From an uncultured Actinomyces sp. (GTDB lineage Bacteria > Actinomycetota > Actinomycetes > Actinomycetales > Actinomycetaceae): a stretch of 60,930 nt of DNA. The DNA lies in contig CAMPYB010000005.1 in the NCBI GenBank assembly GCA_946998115.1, forward strand, positions 1-60,930, in the 5' to 3' direction. The first letter of the stretch is position 1. The number at the start of each line of letters is the position of its first letter. The notes beneath the pieces are model-generated. The model did not search any database and was not told the origin of the DNA. It saw nothing but the letters and a program-made list of their open reading frames with translations. Position numbers and translations under genes: made by a program. Shown here piece by piece: positions 54,610 through 60,930 of this stretch.

Positions 54610-55528
54610 ATCGTATCCTTGGATCTAGAATTGCGTATAGAGTGTCAACTAACAGGTTGGCTAACAAATAAACAATAACTAAAACTGTAGTAAATGAAAC
54701 GACAGTAGGCGCTTGTCCTTGCAAAATAGCTTTATACATGGTTCCACCAACACCATTGATGTTAAAGATACCTTCAGTAATAATTGCTCCACCCATTAGA
54801 GATCCCAAGTCACCACCAATGTACGTAGATACAGGGATTAAAGAATTACGCAAAACATGCACCATAATGACTCTCCTCCTTGAAAGTCCTTTGGCGGTTG
54901 CTGTACGAACATAATCAGCGGTCATATTTTCAGCAACAGTAGTCCTTGTTAAACGCAAAACATATGCAAAGGAAACAGCTCCTAAAACTATCGCGGGCAT
55001 TAGAAGCGAAATAAAAGTCGGACTGCTACCAGCAGTAATTGGTAACAACCCTAATTTTACACCTATCAAAAATTGCAAAACAAAACCTATAACAAATGTA
55101 GGCACTGCAATAACAAATAATGATATAACCAGCAAAGTGGCATCAAAAATGGTTCCTTTACGAAGCCCTGCAATCAGACCAAAAGCAACACCAAAAACGG
55201 TTTCAAATATTAAAGCCATAAATGCCAGTTTTATAGTTACCGGGAAAGCACCGGCCATTACAGATGACACAGCACGACCAGAGAAATCAACACCGAAATC
55301 TAGAAACAAAATACCTTTTAAATACAAAAGATATTGAACTATAAATGGCTGATCTAAATTATACTGTGCTTTAATAGCTTTCACTAAAGCTGGGGAAAGC
55401 CCCTTTTCACCTGCCAAAGCTAAAATAGGGTCACCTGGCAAGGAAAAGACCATAAAATAAATTAAAAAAGTTGCACCCAGGAATACTGGTATCAACTGCA
55501 ACAATCTACGTCCGACGTAACGGAGCAT
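54602..55528 (-). CDS. peptide ABC importer permease (OppB/DppB type)
   Basis: This is a permease of about 308 residues. It begins LRYVGRRLLQLIPVFLGATFL (TM1) and has DPILALAGEKGLSPALVKAIKAQYNLDQPFIVQYL. The EAA loop YVRTATAKGLSRRRVIMVHVLRNSLIPV comes before GGDLGSLMGGAIITEGIFNI, and it ends DTLYAILDPRIRYE. The ATG at 55528 is behind GGAGG with seven bases; the earlier in-frame start is unsupported. It is first of the three transport genes after the palindrome. Confidence 0.94.
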   Translation of the reverse strand: MLRYVGRRLLQLIPVFLGATFLIYFMVFSLPGDPILALAGEKGLSPALVKAIKAQYNLDQPFIVQYLLYLKGILFLDFGVDFSGRAVSSVMAGAFPVTIKLAFMALIFETVFGVAFGLIAGLRKGTIFDATLLVISLFVIAVPTFVIGFVLQFLIGVKLGLLPITAGSSPTFISLLMPAIVLGAVSFAYVLRLTRTTVAENMTADYVRTATAKGLSRRRVIMVHVLRNSLIPVSTYIGGDLGSLMGGAIITEGIFNINGVGGTMYKAILQGQAPTVVSFTTVLVIVYLLANLLVDTLYAILDPRIRYE

Positions 55529-55625
55529 CGGTTCCTCCATACAGTTCTCACTTCAAAAGTTAGAACCACTTTCTAAAATTGACGGAATTGCATTTACTTA
55601 ATTGTAAATACAAACTTCTACTCAA

Positions 55626-55669
55626 ACTCGAGCGAGCAAAGATCGAATCGAATCTTCACTCGCTCGAGT
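55626..55669. repeat. 44-base palindrome between oppA-like and oppB-like genes
   Basis: An 11-bp perfect arm ACTCGAGCGAG is followed by an inner AAGAT/ATCTT pair, making an almost continuous 44-base palindrome in the 186-base gap. On the minus strand only a short T-run follows. It is well placed to stop most transcription after the abundant binding protein or to protect its mRNA. Confidence 0.8.
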
Positions 55670-55714
55670 AAAATATATTCTATATTACAAGAAACTAATC
55701 GCTTATGTAAAGAA

Positions 55715-57319
55715 CTATTTCTTCTCAACCTTCCATAAAATTGGCTGTGAGTTCCATGCGTACTTTACATTCTTGACATTTTCAGAGTATCCAGCAGTAA
55801 CATTTGAATACCATAACTGAATTGATGGCAAGTCGCGGAATAGCATTTCTTGTGCTTTACTTAGAACCTTTGTTGCCTCTTTAAGGTCATGCTCACCATT
55901 AGCTTTCTTCATTGTTGCGTCCAACTCAGGATTTGAGTAAACAGCATCGTTTGAACCAGCACCTGTTACGTAAACAGGAGTAATGAAGTTACCTGCCCAA
56001 GGATAGTCTGCCTGCCAACCTGAACGAATTGCAGAAGTCAATTTCTTATCAGTAGCATCTTTACGCATTTCAGAGAACTGTGCATATGGCTTGCCCTTAG
56101 CATCAATCTTCAAAACTTCCTTGATGGAGTTAGTTACTGCTTCTACCCAATCGCGGTGTGATGCATCAGCGTTATATGCCAATTCAAATGCACCATCCCA
56201 AGGTGAAATCTTATTAGCTTTCTCCCATAGTTTCTTAGCTTCTTTAGGATTGAACTTGAATGCTTCATTACCTGGAACAGCAGCATCGAAACCTGGAACT
56301 GCTGGAGACGTAAAGTCAACAGCTGGTTTACGTGTACCTTGGAAGATTGTCTTAATGATTTGGTTACGATCTATTGCCATTGATATAGCTTTACGACGTA
56401 ACTGTCCTTCTTCATCCCAACCAAAATGCTTTAGATAGCTAGGAATTGTCAAACCTTGAGAAACTGCTGAAGAGCTAACAACTGCCCTATCTCCCAAGTC
56501 TGACTTAAAGTTAGCCAGCTGAGATGATGGAACCTGACGAATAACATCCAAGTTATTACCTAGCAAATCGTTGTATGCTGCATCATCTTGCTGATATAGA
56601 ATGAAATCAATACCACCATTATGAGCTTTACGAGGTCCATCATAATTTTCATTCTTACGAACTGAAATTATCTTATTGTGTTCCCACTTTTCAAACTTAT
56701 AAGGACCGCTACCTACTGGATTTTCACCAAATGCTTTTGGATCTTTATAGAATGATTCAGGTAGTGGAGAAAATGCAGAATAACCTAGGCTTGTTTTGAA
56801 AGCGAATTCAGGCTGAGATAGTTTAACTTTGAATGTCAAATCATCTACAACTTCAAGAGCTAGATCAGAATCTTTATCCTCACTGTATCCTTCAATTGGT
56901 GAGAAGAAACCAGCTGACAAATTACCATTTGATGCTTTTGCTCCCCATTGCCAAGCTTTTACATATGACTGCGCTGTCAAAGGAGTTCCATCAGAGAATT
57001 TCAATCCTTTACGCAACTTGATTGTATAGTTCTGATTATCTTTTGTATCAATAGATTCAGCATCTTGAAGCTCTGTATTGCCTCTATCGTCATAGTAAAC
57101 AAGGTTTGAGAAAATATTATCAGCAACAATACCGCCAGCAACTTCATTAATATTAGCTGGAATTAAACCTGACTGTGGTTCTGAATCATCAACAGTCACA
57201 ATATAGTTAGATCCATTTTCGCTACTTGCTTCCTGTGAGCCACCTGAAGAAGAGCATCCTGCCAAAGCTAGTGCTAGAACAGCTACTGGTGCAACTAGTG
57301 CTATGCGCTTATTCCTCAC
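55715..57319 (-). CDS. peptide-binding lipoprotein (SBP family 5)
   Basis: This 534-residue substrate-binding lipoprotein has a signal peptide with the lipobox LALALAGC (Cys at residue 22). The family-5 pattern follows: NYTIKLRKGLKFSDGTPLTAQSYVKAW, FKVKLSQPEFAF, NPVGSGPYKFEKWEHN and RRKAISMAIDRNQIIKTIF. The C-terminal part has YPWAGNFITPVYVTGAGSND and LPSIQLWYSN. It is anchored outside the membrane and delivers peptides to the permeases encoded downstream. The GTG start is behind GGAGGTAAA. An AATATCT/AGATATT stem (57348-57368) lies in its leader. Confidence 0.95.
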   Translation of the reverse strand: MRNKRIALVAPVAVLALALAGCSSSGGSQEASSENGSNYIVTVDDSEPQSGLIPANINEVAGGIVADNIFSNLVYYDDRGNTELQDAESIDTKDNQNYTIKLRKGLKFSDGTPLTAQSYVKAWQWGAKASNGNLSAGFFSPIEGYSEDKDSDLALEVVDDLTFKVKLSQPEFAFKTSLGYSAFSPLPESFYKDPKAFGENPVGSGPYKFEKWEHNKIISVRKNENYDGPRKAHNGGIDFILYQQDDAAYNDLLGNNLDVIRQVPSSQLANFKSDLGDRAVVSSSAVSQGLTIPSYLKHFGWDEEGQLRRKAISMAIDRNQIIKTIFQGTRKPAVDFTSPAVPGFDAAVPGNEAFKFNPKEAKKLWEKANKISPWDGAFELAYNADASHRDWVEAVTNSIKEVLKIDAKGKPYAQFSEMRKDATDKKLTSAIRSGWQADYPWAGNFITPVYVTGAGSNDAVYSNPELDATMKKANGEHDLKEATKVLSKAQEMLFRDLPSIQLWYSNVTAGYSENVKNVKYAWNSQPILWKVEKK

Positions 57320-57534
57320 TTTACCTCCAAAAATATAACAATATACGAATATCTAAGAAACAGATATTATCTATAAAGTACACTCTTTTATTAGTTTTTA
57401 CAAAACATTTGTAGAAGAAAAACCAAAAATGCTACTTTAATATTATGTTTATTTTACCAAAAATTTATATAAAGTAAACTAATTTATAAATAAAATTGCG
57501 ATTAAATAAAAATAAAAGTAAAAATTTTTAAAAA

Positions 57535-57566
57535 GATAGAGAGGAGTAAAAACTCCCCTCTATATC
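57535..57566 (-). terminator. terminator after ychF
   Basis: A stem GATAGAG-GGAGT with ACTCC-CTCTATATC around AAAA is followed on the minus strand by a run of T. It lies 26 bases past the ychF stop. Confidence 0.85.
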
Positions 57567-57592
57567 TCAGATACGCATATTATAAGCAAAAA

Positions 57593-58672
57593 CTAGACGT
57601 TAAAACGGAACTCTACAACATCGCCATCTTCCATAACGTAATCTTTACCTTCCATACGAACTTTTCCAGCAGACCTGGCTTCAAGCATTCCACCGCAAGC
57701 AACCAAATCATCATAAGAAATAACCTCAGCTTTAATAAAACCACGCTGAAAATCACTATGAATAACACCAGCCGCCACAGGAGCAGTATCACCTTTATGA
57801 ATAGTCCACGCTCTTGCCTCTTTAGGACCAGCAGTCAAATAAGTTTGCAAACCTAAAGTTTCAAAACCAACACGAGCAAGCTTATCTAAACCAGATTCGC
57901 TTTGCCCAACCTCATTCAACATTTCTTTAGCTTCAGCTTCATCTAGCTCCACTAATTCTGCTTCAAATTTAGCGTCCAAAAATATTGCTTCAGCAGGAGC
58001 GACCATTTCTCGCAATTGCGACTGCAAAGCTTTATCTTCAAGACCTTCTTCATCAACATTAAAAACATAAATAAAAGGTTTAGCCGTCATGAGCTGAAAT
58101 TGTTTTAAAATATCGACATCTAAACCTTTTGAATTCGTATATAAAATTTTTCCATCTTCTAAAATAGACAAAGCTTTTTTCGCTGTATCTAAAACTTGAG
58201 GTTCTACTTTTTTACCACGAACTTCTTTTTCTAAACGCACAATCGCTTTTTCTAAAGTCTGAATATCCGCCAAAATTAGCTCAGTAGAAATAGTTTCAAT
58301 ATCGCTCTTAGGATCAACCACACCATCAACATGTACAACATCAGAATCAGAAAAAACACGAGTAACCTGACAAATAGCATCAGCTTCCCTAATATTAGCT
58401 AAAAATTGGTTCCCCAACCCTTCGCCTTCGGACGCTCCACGTACAATACCAGCAATGTCAACAAAAGACACAGTAGCTGGCAGTATTTTTTCTGAACCAA
58501 AAATCTCTGCCAACTTATTCAACCTCGCATCAGGCAAACTCACTACACCCACATTCGGCTCAATAGTAGCAAAAGGATAATTAGCTGCAAGCACACCTGC
58601 ACGAGTCAAAGCATTAAACAAAGTAGATTTACCAACATTTGGCAAACCAGCAATACCAATAGTTAAAGACAC
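57593..58672 (-). CDS. ychF: OBG-family ATPase YchF
   Basis: This 359-residue TRAFAC P-loop protein has ATP rather than GTP preference. It has LTIGIAGLPNVGKSTLFNALT (Walker A), FVDIAGIVRGASEGEGLGNQFL, and the Asn-Val-Asp in place of NKxD (VFNVDEEGL near 205). The C-terminal TGS domain (about 275-357) has LQTYLTAGPKEARAWTIHKG and VRMEGKDYVMEDGDVVEFRF. Its role is in stress response and ribosome-associated processes. The terminator is downstream. The gap from ispH is 69 bases. Confidence 0.97.
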   Translation of the reverse strand: MSLTIGIAGLPNVGKSTLFNALTRAGVLAANYPFATIEPNVGVVSLPDARLNKLAEIFGSEKILPATVSFVDIAGIVRGASEGEGLGNQFLANIREADAICQVTRVFSDSDVVHVDGVVDPKSDIETISTELILADIQTLEKAIVRLEKEVRGKKVEPQVLDTAKKALSILEDGKILYTNSKGLDVDILKQFQLMTAKPFIYVFNVDEEGLEDKALQSQLREMVAPAEAIFLDAKFEAELVELDEAEAKEMLNEVGQSESGLDKLARVGFETLGLQTYLTAGPKEARAWTIHKGDTAPVAAGVIHSDFQRGFIKAEVISYDDLVACGGMLEARSAGKVRMEGKDYVMEDGDVVEFRFNV

Positions 58673-58741
58673 ATTTCCTACTTACAAATAAAAATAATTA
58701 TAGACACAAATATTATAAACCATCATACGAGAAAACCAACG

Positions 58742-59743
58742 TCAAGGCTTATGCATTCTGCAAGAACTTTTTCTATACAATTTAGGATCATTACTTCCAG
58801 ATTTTTTCAAATCAGACTGCAAATTCTTCGGCAAAGAAAAACTCATTTTTTCCACAGCATTTTCAACTAACTCAACATCTTCAAAACCGAATTTTTTAAG
58901 CAAAGCTAAAAGATCTTTAACTAAAATATCCGGAACTGAAGCACCAGAAGTAACACCTATAGTATTTACACCCTCAAGCCAAGAAGGATCAACTTCATCT
59001 GCAGTATCAATACGATACCCACGACCAACTCCAGACTGCATACCAACTTCAAGCAAACGTACAGAATTTGAAGAATTAGCTGACCCTACCACAATCAAAA
59101 TATCACATTTAGCAGCGATTTGTTTCACAGCCGCCTGTCTATTAGAAGTTGCGTAACAAATATCACCACTAGGAGGATCCAACAAATTTGGAAATTTAGC
59201 ACGCAAATGATTCACAAGATGAGAAGTTTCATCAACAGATAAAGTCGTCTGACTAATCCACACAACTTTATTCACATCGCGCACAGTCAAATTATCAATT
59301 TCTTCAATACTACCAACAACTTGAATATGCTCTGGAGCTTCACCCTGAGTACCTTCAACTTCTTCATGCCCTTTATGACCGATCATAATTATGTCATAGT
59401 CAAGTTTTGCATAACGCAAAGCTTCCCTATGCACTTTAGTAACTAAAGGACAAGTAGCATCAATAGTGAGTAAATTACGGCCTTCAGCTTGAACATGAAC
59501 ACTTGGAGACACTCCATGCGCAGAAAAAATAACTCTCGCGCCTTTTGGGATCTCATCAACATCATCCACAAAAATAACACCTTTTTTCTGCAAAGACTTT
59601 ACAACAAACTTATTATGCACAATTTCCTTGCGAACATATAAAGGACCGCCATAAAGTTGCAAAGATTTTTCAACAGTATCAACCGCTCTATCAACACCAG
59701 CACAATATCCTCGAGGTGCCGCTAAATAAATTTTTTTATTCAC
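58742..59743 (-). CDS. ispH: 4-hydroxy-3-methylbut-2-enyl diphosphate reductase
   Basis: IspH is the last enzyme of the MEP isoprenoid pathway, an iron-sulfur enzyme. The three cluster cysteines are in APRGYCAGVDRAVD, IDATCPLVTKVH and DICYATSNRQAAV. Other motifs are VIFSAHGVSPSVH, GHKGHEEVEGTQGE and GVTSGASVPDILVKDLL. The GTG at 59743 has GGA nine bases before; a TTG two codons earlier is also possible. The last 25 residues (KKSGSNDPKLYRKSS) are extra to the family. It is divergent from xseA, as in many actinobacteria. Confidence 0.95.
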   Translation of the reverse strand: MNKKIYLAAPRGYCAGVDRAVDTVEKSLQLYGGPLYVRKEIVHNKFVVKSLQKKGVIFVDDVDEIPKGARVIFSAHGVSPSVHVQAEGRNLLTIDATCPLVTKVHREALRYAKLDYDIIMIGHKGHEEVEGTQGEAPEHIQVVGSIEEIDNLTVRDVNKVVWISQTTLSVDETSHLVNHLRAKFPNLLDPPSGDICYATSNRQAAVKQIAAKCDILIVVGSANSSNSVRLLEVGMQSGVGRGYRIDTADEVDPSWLEGVNTIGVTSGASVPDILVKDLLALLKKFGFEDVELVENAVEKMSFSLPKNLQSDLKKSGSNDPKLYRKSSCRMHKP

Positions 59744-59801
59744 TGTCAATATTCCAAACTTTAGACTAGATATTATTAAATATAAATGGCAAAGTTAATA
59801 T

Positions 59802-60930
59802 GTGGAAGAAAAAATTATACCAGTAAGAGCAGATCAAACGACACCCCAAACGCCATGGACGATAAGTCGTGTTGCACAAAATTTCAAAAATTACATATGC
59901 CAATTACCTTCTTTTTGGGTTGAAGCTGAAATTGTAGAATACAATTACAGACCTGGAACAAATATTGCTTTCATAGTTTTGCGTGATTTAAAAGAAAAAA
60001 CATCAATACAAGCATATGCTTTTTCAAGTACATTAGACAAAACAAGTCAAAATATTCAAACTAGCGCAAAAATAGTGGCACTAGTAAAACCTAATTTTTG
60101 GCAAAACCGAGGCACTTTAACACTAGAAATAAAAGAAATAAAAGTCGATGGTATTGGTGAAATACTGTTAAAAATAGAACAATTAAGAAAGCAACTAGAA
60201 AAAGAAGGATTGTTTAATCCTGACCGAAAAAAACCATTACCTTTTATACCTAAAAAAATAGGTTTAATATGTGGCAGACAAGCAAAAGCTAAACATGACG
60301 TACTAGAAAACACGTTTTTACGCTGGAATGCTAATTTTGAAATTCGTGAAGTAGCTGTACAAGGACAAAAATGCGTAACAGAAGTATTACAAGCATTAGA
60401 AGAATTACAACAAGATAAAGATATACAAGTTATAGTCATAGCTAGAGGAGGAGGAAGTGTAGAAGATCTTTTACCTTTTTCTGACGAAAAATTGGTTCGC
60501 ACTGTAGCGCAATGCGAAATACCTATAGTTTCAGCTATCGGACACGAAACAGATTGTCCACTCCTGGATTTCGTCGCAGATTATAGAGCTTCTACGCCAA
60601 CAGATGCAGCAATGAAAATAGTGCCAAGTTTTGCTGAAGAAAAAGAACTCATAGAAAAAGCAAATACTACTCTTTGCACTCGCATCCAAATGATAATGTC
60701 AAAAGAAAAACAATTGTTTGAAAATTTAGCAAACAGACCTTGTCTTATAAACCCTAAAAATATTATTGAAAAACAAGAAATACTGATAGATCAGCATATT
60801 TACGCATTGAGAACTCAAGCACAAAAATGCATTCAATTACAAACACAAAAAATTATGTCATTAGACGCTAAAATTCAAGCTCTATCACCTAAAAGCACTA
60901 TGCAAAGAGGATATAGTATAACAACTGACA
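59802..60930 (+). CDS. xseA: exodeoxyribonuclease VII large subunit, 3' end outside window
   Basis: The plus-strand frame from GTG 59802 to the window edge (376 codons) encodes the N-terminal OB-fold (TPWTISRVAQNFKNYI, then FWVEAEIVEYN) and the core motifs PKKIGLICGRQAKAKHDVL, VIVIARGGGSVEDLLPFSDEKLVRTVA, and SAIGHETDCPLLDFVADYRASTPTDAA. A coiled-coil region follows, then LSPKSTMQRGYSI near the end. The product degrades single-stranded DNA with the small subunit XseB, usually encoded next. No ribosome site is seen; the 58-base spacer to ispH has an AT-rich -10 only. Confidence 0.95.
   Translation, partial: MEEKIIPVRADQTTPQTPWTISRVAQNFKNYICQLPSFWVEAEIVEYNYRPGTNIAFIVLRDLKEKTSIQAYAFSSTLDKTSQNIQTSAKIVALVKPNFWQNRGTLTLEIKEIKVDGIGEILLKIEQLRKQLEKEGLFNPDRKKPLPFIPKKIGLICGRQAKAKHDVLENTFLRWNANFEIREVAVQGQKCVTEVLQALEELQQDKDIQVIVIARGGGSVEDLLPFSDEKLVRTVAQCEIPIVSAIGHETDCPLLDFVADYRASTPTDAAMKIVPSFAEEKELIEKANTTLCTRIQMIMSKEKQLFENLANRPCLINPKNIIEKQEILIDQHIYALRTQAQKCIQLQTQKIMSLDAKIQALSPKSTMQRGYSITTD

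Noticed and set aside
60056..60502. 148-residue minus-strand frame opposite xseA
   Set aside because: It is the shadow of the conserved exonuclease VII core.

Overview
The window is AT-rich DNA (about one third G+C by eye) from a low-GC member of the Actinomycetota. The gene content and order are actinobacterial. Examples are galU-glp(moeA)-rimJ-membrane protein divergent from 5-formyl-THF cyclo-ligase; DUF3027 beside a cold-shock protein; Mrp near a soluble MgtE-N/CBS protein and DUF1003; PH-domain genes followed by a Rossmann/DUF2520 gene and panC; a WXG100 protein; and a c-di-AMP riboswitch in front of an NlpC/P60 hydrolase. GTG and TTG starts are frequent. The species cannot be named from the sequence.

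Region by region. 1-5.2 kb: minus-strand translation/transcription operon rimP-nusA-ylxR-infB-rbfA (rbfA is cut by the window edge), with a structured leader before infB. 5.6-10.5 kb: tRNA-Asn, then a GlpR-like membrane protein, an N-acetyltransferase, the gephyrin-like Glp and GalU, with a formyl-THF cyclo-ligase running the other way. 10.8-15.1 kb: a very large DUF4011/helicase/Vsr-like protein whose ATPase and nuclease motifs all look broken, coupled to a small protein. 15.2-20.2 kb: an acyl-CoA-ligase-like enzyme, lipA, lipB, tRNA-Arg and a tandem universal stress protein. 20.4-26.9 kb: riboswitch-controlled NlpC/P60 protein, DtxR-family regulator with a candidate iron box, purine-type permease (probably leaderless), amidohydrolase, DUF3027 and a cold-shock protein. 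27-34.4 kb: OatA-like O-acyltransferase, Mrp, a His-rich cation exporter, PRC/MgtE-N/CBS protein and DUF1003. 34.4-38.1 kb: small surface-polysaccharide cluster (two family-2 glycosyltransferases and UDP-glucose dehydrogenase). 38.3-46.8 kb: glpK, lysS, a LysE-type exporter, and the operon PH-PH-DUF2520-panC. 46.9-51.6 kb: an HD-fold protein lacking its HD pair, an orphan WXG100 protein, and the one-carbon operon glyA-folD followed by exonuclease III. 52-57.3 kb: a complete peptide ABC importer with a large palindrome between the binding-protein gene and the permease genes. 57.6-60.9 kb: ychF, ispH and the divergent, truncated xseA.

Most of the window is ordinary core genome. The most unusual items are the catalytically degenerate helicase/nuclease giant with its coupled partner, the Glp/GlpR division pair without visible molybdenum cofactor genes, the HD-less COG4339-like protein next to an orphan WXG100 protein, the structured infB leader, and several regulatory palindromes. 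I see no CRISPR array, transposase, integrase, phage gene or rRNA.
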